Source of the DNA: Pseudomonadota bacterium
GTDB taxonomy: Bacteria > Pseudomonadota > Gammaproteobacteria > Burkholderiales > Sulfuriferulaceae
DNA length: 7,645 nucleotides
Reading direction: 5' to 3'
Assembly (NCBI GenBank): GCA_021790625.1
Contig: JAJYGL010000043.1
Span: 1 to 7,645, forward strand
The notes under the pieces: model-generated
Told to the model about the DNA's origin: nothing
Databases searched by the model: none
What the model saw: the letters and a program-made list of their open reading frames with translations, nothing else
Shown: piece by piece, positions 1 through 6,190 of the stretch
How positions within the stretch are numbered: position 1 is the first letter of the stretch
Layout of the letters: every line of letters starts with the position of its first letter
Made by a program: the position numbers and the translations under genes

Positions 1-80
1 CCCGCGCTGGCGATACCAATCTGGATACCGGCGACAGGTAGCAGTTCGTCCGGTTGCGGAGGGGCAAGGTTGACTGGCAT
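1..80 (-). CDS. argJ: ArgJ, glutamate N-acetyltransferase / amino-acid N-acetyltransferase (5' fragment)
   Basis: Only the first 26 codons are in the window; the gene continues beyond the left edge. The translated start reads MPVNLAPPQPDELLPVAG followed by IQIGIASA, which matches the characteristic beginning of ArgJ proteins (a short Pro-rich lead, then LLPVxGxxxGxA). ArgJ transfers the acetyl group from N-acetylornithine to glutamate, recycling acetyl in arginine biosynthesis, and in many bacteria also makes N-acetylglutamate from acetyl-CoA; it is cytoplasmic and self-cleaving at an internal Thr that is not visible here. The start at 80 is supported by a GAGGAT Shine-Dalgarno motif that overlaps the stop codon of the preceding small gene; only 9 bp separate the two, so they are probably co-transcribed and perhaps translationally coupled. 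The call rests on a short N-terminus from memory, so it is good but not certain. Confidence 0.8.
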   Translation of the reverse strand, partial: MPVNLAPPQPDELLPVAGIQIGIASA

Positions 81-89
81 GGATTATCC

Positions 90-419
90 TCAGGATTTCT
101 GGCGTAATGCTTCGTCGTTGTAGGCGCCGTCGATGGCGTGAACGATGTCTTCCACCATGCGGAAACCTTCGACAGGCGCATCGTCTTTCATGTAAAACAG
201 GCGGATAGGACCCAAGGCTTTCACCGCCTGCGCACGTTCCAGCGGGTCTTCCGGGCTGGTGAGTCCGCTGTTGCGGTACAGGCTGGCGATGATGTCGCCC
301 GCGGTCTGGTTGGGGTGTTGTTTGTCGAGCGCGCTTTGTAGCGTGTTGATGACATCGCCATTGGCGATGGGGTAACGGCTGTGTTGCATGATGCTGTGTA
401 GTAGTTCGTGAAAGGTCAT
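90..419 (-). CDS. Uncharacterised 109-residue protein between EVE-domain gene and argJ
   Basis: I do not recognise this family. The predicted protein is small, soluble, mildly acidic, and has no signal peptide, membrane segment or cysteine. It starts MTFHELLHSIMQHSRYP and has a middle part rich in helix-favouring residues (ERAQAVKAL), then an aromatic IRLFYMKDD segment. The start at 419 was chosen over the longer in-frame ATG at 458 because ACGAGGAT sits just upstream of it, and because the longer version would overlap the end of the EVE gene, whose stop begins at 435. With the short start the gap to the EVE gene is 13 bp; downstream, its TGA stop lies inside the argJ ribosome binding site. 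This packing makes it very likely a real, expressed gene in the same operon. Context with arginine biosynthesis does not define a function. Confidence 0.75.
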   Translation of the reverse strand: MTFHELLHSIMQHSRYPIANGDVINTLQSALDKQHPNQTAGDIIASLYRNSGLTSPEDPLERAQAVKALGPIRLFYMKDDAPVEGFRMVEDIVHAIDGAYNDEALRQKS

Positions 420-432
420 GGCATCCTCGTAA

Positions 433-888
433 TTAGAGCAGATTGACGATAAAATCATATTCCCCTGCTTCGACAGGGGTGATGGACAGGCGGTTGCCGC
501 GTTGCAGGATACGCAAGTGCTGCAGTTCCGGATGATGACGCAGTTCAGTCAGGGGCAGCAGGCGGGTTTTGCGCACCAGTTGCACGTCAACATGAAACCA
601 GCGCGGTGTTTCCAGGCTGGCCTTGGGGTCAAAATATTTGTGTTGCGGATCGAATTGGGTGTGGTCTGGATAGGCGGCGGAGCCAACGCGTGCCAATCCG
701 GCAATGCCGGGTTCTTTGCAGCTGGAATGATAAAACAGTACACCGTCACCTATCTGCATGTCATCACGCATGAAATTGCGCGCCTGATAATTGCGCACGC
801 CATACCAGGCGACCGTTTGGTTGGGCAGTCGGGCAAGATCGTCTATACTGACATCGGAAGGTTCCGATTTCATGAGCCAATAACGCAT
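433..888 (-). CDS. EVE domain-containing protein (PUA-like fold, thymocyte nuclear protein 1 type)
   Basis: The 151-residue product is a single EVE domain over its whole length. It begins with the family signature YWLMKSEP (residues 3-10), followed by VAWYGVRNYQARN (26-38), the IGDGVLFYHSS strand (47-56), the PGIAGLARVG segment (60-69), a W in the RWFHVDV strand (96-102), and the closing LSITPV (134-139). EVE domains are PUA/YTH-like folds with a pocket thought to bind modified bases in nucleic acid; bacterial members are often near housekeeping genes and their exact ligand is usually unknown. The start is fixed by the conserved first residues even though no strong Shine-Dalgarno is seen before it. 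It is the first gene of the minus-strand run that continues through the 109-residue protein to argJ, and is divergent from the cupin gene. Confidence 0.92.
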   Translation of the reverse strand: MRYWLMKSEPSDVSIDDLARLPNQTVAWYGVRNYQARNFMRDDMQIGDGVLFYHSSCKEPGIAGLARVGSAAYPDHTQFDPQHKYFDPKASLETPRWFHVDVQLVRKTRLLPLTELRHHPELQHLRILQRGNRLSITPVEAGEYDFIVNLL

Positions 889-962
889 GATGGGGCAAAG
901 AATTCCACGGGGAACACCAAAAGATAAATTTTACTGGAAATTGAGGCGGGAAAGGAAAGGTT
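889..962. promoter_or_regulatory. Divergent promoter region between EVE gene and cupin gene
   Basis: These 74 bp must carry the promoters for both divergent transcripts unless they are read from further away. On the minus strand TAAAAT (933 to 928) is one mismatch from the -10 consensus and about 40 bp from the EVE start; no good -35 is visible at the matching distance. On the plus strand TAAATT (925-930) is a poor -10 candidate. The plus-strand side ends in AAGGA (952-956), which is the ribosome binding site for the cupin TTG start. Promoter assignments are tentative. Confidence 0.4.
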
Positions 963-1439
963 TTGAAAAAAATTGATACGGCAGGTTTGGCGCAGTTGAC
1001 GCAACAGGCGCAGGCATCTGCCCGTGCACGCATGAACCTGAATCTGCATGAGACCTTGCAGGACGATGTGCAACGATTGGCGATTGCCATGGAGCCGGAT
1101 ACGCTCATCTTGCCACATCGGCATCTGCATACCTGGGAACTGCTGTTGCCGTTACGGGGACGTTTTGTGGTGTTGCATTTTGATGAACAGGGCTTTGTGA
1201 CTGAACGGGCAGTACTCGGTGAGGGTTGTCTGGCGCAGGAAACACCGGCAGGGACATGGCATGCCGTGTTGTCGCTCGATAGTGGCAGTGTGATTTTTGA
1301 GGTGAAGCAAGGGCCTTATCGCCCCTTTTTACCGGCTGATTTTGCTCCGGGGTTTGCCAGTGAACCTGCCGATGGCGGAAAAATGTTGAACCGCTGGTAC
1401 GCCAGCGCACAGCCGGGCGATCGGCTGTGGGGTGGGTAG
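963..1439 (+). CDS. WbuC-family cupin-fold metalloprotein
   Basis: The 158-residue protein is a single-domain cupin of the WbuC type. The first half of the barrel carries the metal-binding cluster PHRHLHTWELL (residues 51-61), with H52, H54 and E59 as the probable ligands; the fourth is H100 in the TPAGTWHAV motif (94-102). The strand RFVVLHFDEQG (67-77), then VTERAVLG, and the segment VIFEVKQGPYRPF (110-122) are typical of this family. WbuC was named from E. coli O-antigen clusters, but its reaction is not established; many homologues, like this one, sit outside sugar clusters. The start is a TTG at 963, chosen because AAGGA lies 6 nt upstream and the residues that follow (KKID) fit the family N-terminus; the next in-frame ATG is at 1032, which would remove the N-terminal helix. 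It is a single-gene unit, convergent with the desaturase 31 bp downstream. Confidence 0.85.
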   Translation: MKKIDTAGLAQLTQQAQASARARMNLNLHETLQDDVQRLAIAMEPDTLILPHRHLHTWELLLPLRGRFVVLHFDEQGFVTERAVLGEGCLAQETPAGTWHAVLSLDSGSVIFEVKQGPYRPFLPADFAPGFASEPADGGKMLNRWYASAQPGDRLWGG

Positions 1440-1470
1440 CGGAATTCGGGTCATCAAGCCAAAAGCGGGT

Positions 1471-2661
1471 TCAGGCGTAGCGGCGCAGCGTAAGGGAGAA
1501 GGCTTTTAATCCTTCGATGCCGCTGGACTCCGCCTGATGACACCATTCTTGCAGTTGGTGGAGTAGTTGTTCGCGTGAGGCATTTGAACGTGACCAGAGC
1601 AGCGTCAGTTCTTGCCGCATGGTGTAAATGCGTTGTAACTTCTGGCTTTGTTCCAGAACGGCGTCCAGACGTTGGCGTTCATTATCGGCCAAATCTTTTG
1701 CGTCGAGGTGCAGCCATTGTTTCAGGTTTTTGACGACGCTGCGGTCGTCCATGTTTGGCAATGATGCGCGCAATTTGTTCAATTCTTGTGCGCAGGTCAT
1801 CTTGACTGAATCAGTGTAGCGGGTCAGTACGTCATAGCGGTGGGTAATGATGGCTTGCAGCAGGTCGAGATCGCATACCGGTTTGGCCGAGCTAAGGCGC
1901 GGGCGTGGGGCGATTTTTTTAACCTTTGCCAGTTTCAGGATTTCCATGATGCGTATGTACATCCAGCCGATATCGAATTCATACCATTTGTTGGATAGTT
2001 TGGCCGAGCTGCCAAAGGCATGGTGGTTGTTGTGCAATTCTTCGCCGCCAATCAGAATGCCCCAAGGCACGATGTTGGTGCTGGCATCTTCGCAGGCAAA
2101 ATTGCGGTATCCCCAGTAGTGGCCAATGCCATTGATGACGCCAGCGGCTGTAACTGGAATCCATGCCATTTGTACCGCCCAGATGGTCAACCCGATGGGG
2201 CCGAACAGTACCAAATCGATAACCATCATCAGGTAAATGCCAAAACTGTTGTGTTTGTGGTACACGTGGTGTTCCAGCCAGTCGTCGGGCGTGCCGGCAC
2301 CGAATTTTTCGATGCTTGCTTCATCTTTGCAGGCGGCGCGGTAAAGTTCGGCGCCTTCAAAAAAGACTTTTTTGATACCCAGAACCTGCGGGCTGTGCGG
2401 ATCTTCCGGCGTTTCGCAACGGGCGTGGTGCTTGCGATGGATTGCCGCCCATTGACGGGTGACCATGCCGGTGGTCAGCCAGAGCCAGAAACGGAAAAAA
2501 TGACTGGGAATGGCATGTAGTTCTAGTGCGCGGTGTGCCTGATGACGGTGCAGATAAATCGTGACGCCAGCAATGGTGATGTGGGTGAGCGCCAGTGCAA
2601 TCAGCACATAAGCCCACCAGGACAGATGACCAACCATTCCATAAGCAAAAAAAGAGGGCAT
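1471..2661 (-). CDS. Membrane acyl desaturase (DesA / delta-9 type) with transposase-like C-terminal extension
   Basis: The 396-residue protein is an integral-membrane, di-iron fatty acyl desaturase. The three histidine boxes are present: HRHQAH (38-43), HRKHH (75-79) and HNNHH (210-214), plus the extra H181 after NGIG; the segment between box 1 and 2 (FRFWLWLTTGMVTRQW) is typical. Hydrophobic stretches near 15-35, 53-66 and 143-178 fit two membrane hairpins. It would insert a double bond in acyl chains of phospholipid or acyl-CoA, using O2 and reducing equivalents from a partner not found here. It resembles Pseudomonas DesA, which has the same length and the same extra C-terminal part. That part (about 265-396) is helical and non-membrane; its end (YTMRQELTLLW, then LQEWCHQAESSGIEGLKAFS) resembles the C-terminus of ISL3-family transposases. 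The start has a weak GAG Shine-Dalgarno about 8 nt upstream. An own promoter lies about 100 bp upstream. Confidence 0.93.
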   Translation of the reverse strand: MPSFFAYGMVGHLSWWAYVLIALALTHITIAGVTIYLHRHQAHRALELHAIPSHFFRFWLWLTTGMVTRQWAAIHRKHHARCETPEDPHSPQVLGIKKVFFEGAELYRAACKDEASIEKFGAGTPDDWLEHHVYHKHNSFGIYLMMVIDLVLFGPIGLTIWAVQMAWIPVTAAGVINGIGHYWGYRNFACEDASTNIVPWGILIGGEELHNNHHAFGSSAKLSNKWYEFDIGWMYIRIMEILKLAKVKKIAPRPRLSSAKPVCDLDLLQAIITHRYDVLTRYTDSVKMTCAQELNKLRASLPNMDDRSVVKNLKQWLHLDAKDLADNERQRLDAVLEQSQKLQRIYTMRQELTLLWSRSNASREQLLHQLQEWCHQAESSGIEGLKAFSLTLRRYA

Positions 2662-2723
2662 TGAATAATCTCGTTTGAAAACCGCGTAGTGTGGCGGACG
2701 ATTCCGCTGGCGGCAGGGTTAAA

Positions 2724-2756
2724 GGTCGGTGGTTACGGGTGGTTACGCATCCGACC
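2724..2756 (-). repeat. 10-bp tandem repeat within an inverted repeat in the desaturase leader
   Basis: Two perfect adjacent copies of GGTGGTTACG occupy 2728-2747 on the plus strand. They lie between the arms of a 6-bp inverted repeat, GGTCGG at 2724-2729 and CCGACC at 2751-2756. In the transcript of the desaturase gene the arms would begin within a few bases of the predicted start site and could form a weak hairpin; at the DNA level, repeats one helical turn apart are typical of an operator. No known binding site is recognised. Confidence 0.45.
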
Positions 2757-2760
2757 GGTT

Positions 2761-2791
2761 ATTATAACAGAAATTTCGGCTTGTTGTTCAA
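2761..2791 (-). promoter_or_regulatory. Extended -10 promoter for the desaturase gene
   Basis: Reading the minus strand, TGTTATAAT (2769 to 2761) is a perfect extended -10 element, TGN followed by TATAAT. A partial -35, TTGAAC (2791 to 2786), lies 19 bp upstream, longer than optimal, which an extended -10 tolerates. The predicted transcript start near 2754 gives a leader of about 93 nt before the start codon at 2661. The -10 overlaps an 11-bp palindrome, GTTATTATAAC (2758-2768), which could serve as a repressor half-site pair. The position between the channel stop (2839) and the desaturase start implies that the desaturase can be transcribed independently. Confidence 0.6.
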
Positions 2792-2838
2792 TTGCTTGTT
2801 TTGCGGCCATCTTGCCGTCCGGCCGACTCCGTGGCTTT

Positions 2839-4152
2839 TCAGGCGAGTGGGGAGGGTCGATCTGGTTGACCCGGTTGATCTGGTTGATCCATGGAAACGT
2901 GCAGGTCACGTCTGGGATAGGGAATGTTGATTCCGGCTGTCTTGAATGCTGACAATATTTGTAAATAGACGTCCGAAATCAGATCGATTTGGCCATTTTC
3001 CGGGTCGGAAATCCAGACGGCAAGTGACAGATTGATGCCGCTATCGCCTAAGCTGGTGACAAAAGCGTCGCTGTGAAAGTTGTCATCATGAATGGCGCGG
3101 GGGTGCTGGTCGCCAATGTCGCGCAGAATGTTGCGCGCACGTTCCATGTCGCTGTCATAGCTGATTTGTACGGGTATCAGCACGCGCACTTCGCGTTTGG
3201 TGAACGAGTGGTTGACGACAGTCGAAGTTATCAGGGTTTCGTTCGGCAGGATGATTTCCGTGCCGTCGAGCGCGCGTAGCAGCGTATACCGGGTGTTGAG
3301 TTGTCGTACTTCGCCGTATTTGCTGTCGACGGTAATCATGTCGCCGGGACGGACGGAGCGGTCAAGCAGAATAATGAAGCCAGAGACATAGTTGCTGGCT
3401 ATCTTTTGCAAGCCTAATCCAAGACCAACACCCAGCGCGCCGCCAAAGACGGATAGTGTGGTAATGTCGATACCGACGGCAGGCAGGGCAATGATGATGC
3501 CGACAATTAGCAACAGGCTGCGCACAAATTTGATGAGCGCCAGACGCAGGCTGGGATCCATCCCTTGCGTTTGCAGCAGGCGTTCTTCGAATATTTGCGC
3601 CAGCCAGAGCGACAGCAGAACAGAAAAACCGATGACGAAAATGGCTTCCAGAAATAGCAGCAGTGAAAAACGATGGTTGCCGGCAACGAAGGATATGCTA
3701 TCGAGCAGGTGGGTGGCGAGCGGAAACAGGCCAGTGATGTGAAGGGCGAAACCCAGCCAGATGCTCCATACAATGCTGCGCTCCCAAACGCGAATGGTTT
3801 GCTGGTTGCCGGTCATGTGACGTAGCAAGTAGACGAGAACGCGGATAGAGACGAGCGCCAGCAGCAAAGGGATGACGACGTTCAACAGATGAATTTCATG
3901 GCCGTTTTTCAACAGTTCCCGGCCGATGGCGGTAAAGAATAGCCACAACAAAGGCTGGCCAATGCTTTTGATGTCGTGTTTTCGGTGCTGCCAGGCGTTT
4001 TGTGTGCGGAAAAACCATTTGCCGACGAGGTACAGAATCAGCCAGCTGGCGATTCCACAGGTCAGCACCAGGCCGGCTTGCAGCAATAATTCCGGCTGGT
4101 GCGAGTCGCGAACCAGGTGGACGATCAGGTTTTCCAGCATTGGCTTTTTCAT
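2839..4152 (-). CDS. MscS-family mechanosensitive ion channel
   Basis: The 437-residue protein is a medium-size MscS-type channel of the inner membrane, releasing solutes when membrane tension rises on hypo-osmotic shock. Hydrophobic segments near 22-44, 66-79, 88-111, 123-145, 162-188 and 205-228 precede the pore helix. The pore-lining region (about 231-260) contains the glycine/alanine-rich GGALGVGLGLGLQKIASNY pattern, followed by the strongly conserved LLDRSVRPGDMI (262-273) that opens the cytoplasmic beta domain, and GTEIILPNETLI (297-308). The mixed alpha/beta C-terminal domain ends at INIPYPRRDLHV (408-419), where family members normally stop. Here 18 further residues follow, made of a DQP-type triplet repeat. 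The extra N-terminal membrane helices place it closer to YbdG/YnaI-like or plant-type relatives than to E. coli MscS itself. Its start codon overlaps the methyltransferase stop by 4 bp, indicating translational coupling. Confidence 0.92.
   Translation of the reverse strand: MKKPMLENLIVHLVRDSHQPELLLQAGLVLTCGIASWLILYLVGKWFFRTQNAWQHRKHDIKSIGQPLLWLFFTAIGRELLKNGHEIHLLNVVIPLLLALVSIRVLVYLLRHMTGNQQTIRVWERSIVWSIWLGFALHITGLFPLATHLLDSISFVAGNHRFSLLLFLEAIFVIGFSVLLSLWLAQIFEERLLQTQGMDPSLRLALIKFVRSLLLIVGIIIALPAVGIDITTLSVFGGALGVGLGLGLQKIASNYVSGFIILLDRSVRPGDMITVDSKYGEVRQLNTRYTLLRALDGTEIILPNETLITSTVVNHSFTKREVRVLIPVQISYDSDMERARNILRDIGDQHPRAIHDDNFHSDAFVTSLGDSGINLSLAVWISDPENGQIDLISDVYLQILSAFKTAGINIPYPRRDLHVSMDQPDQPGQPDRPSPLA
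2854..2889 (-). repeat. Four tandem 9-bp units at the 3' end of the channel gene
   Basis: The plus strand has four consecutive 9-mers: GGGTCGATC (2854-2862), TGGTTGACC (2863-2871), CGGTTGATC (2872-2880) and TGGTTGATC (2881-2889). Read on the coding strand they give the triplets DQP, DQP, GQP and DRP. They lie just past the conserved end of the MscS domain and account for most of the unusual tail. Three GATC sites fall within the array, a by-product of the repeat sequence. Confidence 0.85.
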
Positions 4153-5411
4153 GCCCGCTCCAGCACCGCCGCAAAAAAGCCGTCAGTGGCGTGATCTGCC
4201 GGATTCAGCTGCAAAAAATCACCGGTGTCCAGCATGATGTGTTGTTCTGCAAGCACGGCTTGCGCCGGTTTGAGGGAGAATTCCGGATGCTGGGCAAGAA
4301 AGGCGGTCACAATGTCTTCGTTTTCTTCTTGCAGCAAGCTGCAGGTGGCATATACCAATCGCCCGCCCGGTTTGACCAGTCTGGCGGCGGCGGCGAGAAT
4401 GCTGGCCTGTTTGATGCTGAGTTCCGCGACGCTTTCCGGGCTTTGGCGAAATTTGAGATCGGGATTGCGGCGCAAGGTGCCCAACCCGCTGCAGGGCGCA
4501 TCAACCAGCACGCGGTCGATTTTTCCATTCAGCCGTTTGATTCGGATGTCATGTTCGTTGCTGATGAGTTGTGGGGTGACGTTGGATAATCCGGAGCGTT
4601 TGAAGCGCGGTTTGAAACGTGCCAGCCTTTTTTCAGAGACATCAAACGCGTACAGGCGACCGGCAGAATGCATCATGGCGCCCAAGGCCAGCGTTTTGCC
4701 GCCGCTGCCAGCGCAAAAATCCACCACCATTTCGCCGCGTTTCGGGGCAAGCAGGTAACTCAGTAATTGACTGCCTTCGTCCTGCACCTCAAAGTGACCG
4801 GCCAGAAACAAGGGATGCTGCTGGATGGCGGGTTTGTCGGCAAGACGCAGGCCGAGCGGGGAATAAGGTGTGGGGCTTGTGTTGATGCCGCTGTTGGACA
4901 ATGCGGTGAGCAGCGTGTCGCGGTTAGAGAAAATGGTGTTGACACGAATATCCATCGCAGCGGGATTGCGCAGAGACAGCGCCAGACGCGCGGTTTGTTC
5001 GGCGCCATGGCGTGCGAGCAGGCGGTCTGCCAGCCAGTCGGGCAGATCCCACTGGATGGCAAGCGACTGCTCGGATAATTTCATGGCTTTGATGTCTGGC
5101 AGCAAATCCATTTCTGGGCCGCGGAATACCTGTTCCAGTTGGCGTTTGTTATACCCCATCTGCCGTGCCAGAAAAGCGAGCGCCAATAGTCTTGGCGTTG
5201 GTTTGCCGCATGCTGTTTCCAGTGTGCGCAAATGGCGCAGCACGCCAAACACCAAATCGGCAACAAAGGTGCGATCTTTGCTGCCCAGTTCGTGATGGTC
5301 ACGAAAAAAGCGGCTTAGCAACACGTCAGCCGGCGCTTCGAATGTCAGTATTTGCCGCAAGGCGGCGACGGCGGCTTCAAAGGGAAAAGGTGGGGCGGAA
5401 CTTTCTAACAT
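4149..5411 (-). CDS. rsmB: RsmB-family 16S rRNA (cytosine-C5) methyltransferase
   Basis: The protein (420 residues from this start) is a SAM-dependent m5C methyltransferase of the RsmB/NSUN family, acting on rRNA in the cytoplasm, by homology at C967 of 16S rRNA. The SAM site VVDFCAGSGGKTLALGA lies at residues 229-245, motif IV VDAPCSGLGTLRRNPD at 303-318 with C307, and motif VI YATCSLLQEENE at 354-365 with the catalytic-type C357. An FEVQDEGSQL segment precedes the SAM site, as usual. The N-terminal helical part (EAAVAALRQILTFEAPADVLLSRFF) is of the compact betaproteobacterial type. The start at 5411 fits the family length but has no Shine-Dalgarno; an in-frame ATG at 5471 has TGAGG about 11 nt upstream and would add 20 residues not typical of the family. 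The stop overlaps the channel start by 4 bp. RsmB specifically, rather than a related m5C enzyme, is probable but not proven. Confidence 0.88.
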   Translation of the reverse strand: MLESSAPPFPFEAAVAALRQILTFEAPADVLLSRFFRDHHELGSKDRTFVADLVFGVLRHLRTLETACGKPTPRLLALAFLARQMGYNKRQLEQVFRGPEMDLLPDIKAMKLSEQSLAIQWDLPDWLADRLLARHGAEQTARLALSLRNPAAMDIRVNTIFSNRDTLLTALSNSGINTSPTPYSPLGLRLADKPAIQQHPLFLAGHFEVQDEGSQLLSYLLAPKRGEMVVDFCAGSGGKTLALGAMMHSAGRLYAFDVSEKRLARFKPRFKRSGLSNVTPQLISNEHDIRIKRLNGKIDRVLVDAPCSGLGTLRRNPDLKFRQSPESVAELSIKQASILAAAARLVKPGGRLVYATCSLLQEENEDIVTAFLAQHPEFSLKPAQAVLAEQHIMLDTGDFLQLNPADHATDGFFAAVLERA

Positions 5412-5471
5412 AACGGATTGACCAGGCAGGCGGAAACAGATGGAACTGGCTGCCAATTTTAACACAGACAT

Positions 5472-5585
5472 CCATTTTTCGCCTCATTCGAACCACGTTC
5501 GCCACCTTGCGCAAATTGGCGCAAATTGGCGCAACATCGAGATGAGTGGCGGTTATGGCTTTATCGCTATATAGACGGCACCCAT
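5472..5585. promoter_or_regulatory. Intergenic region before the methyltransferase gene, with candidate promoter
   Basis: The region separates the DUF2059 stop from the methyltransferase. On the minus strand TTGAAT followed 18 bp later by GATAAA (matching 4 of 6 -10 positions) is the best promoter candidate, near 5586 to 5555; it is weak. The region also holds the 10-bp repeats listed separately. No gene or terminator is seen in it. Confidence 0.3.
5509..5534. repeat. 10-bp tandem repeats upstream of the methyltransferase gene
   Basis: GCGCAAATTG occurs twice in perfect tandem (5509-5518 and 5519-5528), followed by a partial third copy GCGCAA (5529-5534). The period of one helical turn puts all copies on the same DNA face. 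Each GCGCAAATTGGCGC junction is also nearly palindromic (6 of 7 pairs). Location 40-100 bp ahead of the candidate starts suits a regulator site, but no known motif is recognised. Confidence 0.6.
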
Positions 5586-6116
5586 TCAATTTTCCGCGGA
5601 TTTCATGTTTGCCTTGAATTCGTTCGTGGCCTGTTGTATTGCGGGAATCATCGTTTGGAGTGTTTCGCGAATGGCCAACATGGTGTTGTTCATGATGGTG
5701 GGCATTTCCCGCACGATATCTTGTCCGGCGGGGGTCTTGTAAAATGCCAGCATGGCGGTGACATCTTCTTCCGACAGGGATTCACGATAAATCTGGATGT
5801 ATTTCGGCTCCATGGATTGCCATGCAATGGCTTTGTGATAGATGGCCTGCATCCGGTTTTTGTAATTGGTTATTGCCCGTTTTTGCGCCGGAGTCGGCGT
5901 TTTCCCTTGCAGCGATTGCTGTATTTCCTGCTCCAGTACCACGTTCATTTTGGCGGTGATGCTGTCCAGCAGACTTTTGGTGTGCATGACGTCCAGCAGT
6001 TGCCTGACCGAGGCGTCCGTCGCCGGTGCGGCCATGACCGGTGCGGCTATTGTTATTGAGCCGAATGTTATTGAGCCGAGCAAAACAATCATTAACAGGT
6101 TTTTGATTCGTTGCAT
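5586..6116 (-). CDS. Exported DUF2059 domain-containing protein
   Basis: The 176-residue product begins with a signal peptide: basic MQRIKN, a hydrophobic core rich in L, I, V and G (7-24), and a signal peptidase I site at PVMA|A (after about residue 29), so it should be periplasmic. The mature part is helical and carries the DUF2059 pattern: EPKYIQIYRESLSEEDVTAMLAFYKTPAGQDIVREMP (103-139, in two blocks), with the family's FYxTPxGQ core and the following MPTIM. The function of DUF2059 is unknown. The start at 6116 was chosen over an ATG at 6173 because AGGGGAA lies 8 nt upstream and the signal peptide then begins properly; the longer form would bury the signal 19 residues in. The signal sequence contains two 15-bp tandem duplications. 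It is divergent from the secretion genes across an AT-rich region and followed after 114 bp or more by the methyltransferase gene. Confidence 0.88.
   Translation of the reverse strand: MQRIKNLLMIVLLGSITFGSITIAAPVMAAPATDASVRQLLDVMHTKSLLDSITAKMNVVLEQEIQQSLQGKTPTPAQKRAITNYKNRMQAIYHKAIAWQSMEPKYIQIYRESLSEEDVTAMLAFYKTPAGQDIVREMPTIMNNTMLAIRETLQTMIPAIQQATNEFKANMKSAEN
6023..6080 (-). repeat. Two 15-bp tandem duplications in the DUF2059 signal peptide
   Basis: TGTTATTGAGCCGAA (6051-6065) and TGTTATTGAGCCGAG (6066-6080) differ at one base and encode the repeated GSIT pentapeptides. CCGGTGCGGCCATGA (6023-6037) and CCGGTGCGGCTATTG (6038-6052) match at 12 of 15 bases and encode the two AAP-containing pentapeptides around the cleavage site. 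Both units keep the frame. Confidence 0.8.
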
Positions 6117-6190
6117 GGCTTCTTCCCCTTGTGGAAATAACGGAATTTTGCTGCCAACGGACAATTTTTGCACATCATCATTTGGTTATC

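Noticed and set aside
420..458. Longer start (458) for the 109-residue protein
   Set aside because: It would overlap the EVE gene end, and the internal start at 419 has the better ribosome binding site.
502..927. 141-codon plus-strand ORF opposite the EVE gene
   Set aside because: It lies antisense to a gene with clear family motifs, and its translation shows no recognisable domain.
1440..1470. Bidirectional terminator between the convergent cupin and desaturase genes
   Set aside because: No stable inverted repeat or T-tract is visible in these 31 bp.
1471..1870. Transposase-like desaturase end as a remnant of an insertion sequence
   Set aside because: It is in frame with the desaturase, no terminal inverted repeats or target duplication are seen, and Pseudomonas-type DesA proteins have a similar extension.
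2804..2825. CGGCC/GGCCG inverted repeat after the channel stop as a terminator
   Set aside because: The stem is only 5 bp with a 12-nt loop, and it is followed on the minus strand by GCAAAACAAGC, not a T run.
4002..4589. 195-codon plus-strand ORF across the channel/methyltransferase junction
   Set aside because: Antisense shadow of two well-supported genes; composition looks like a reverse reading of coding DNA.
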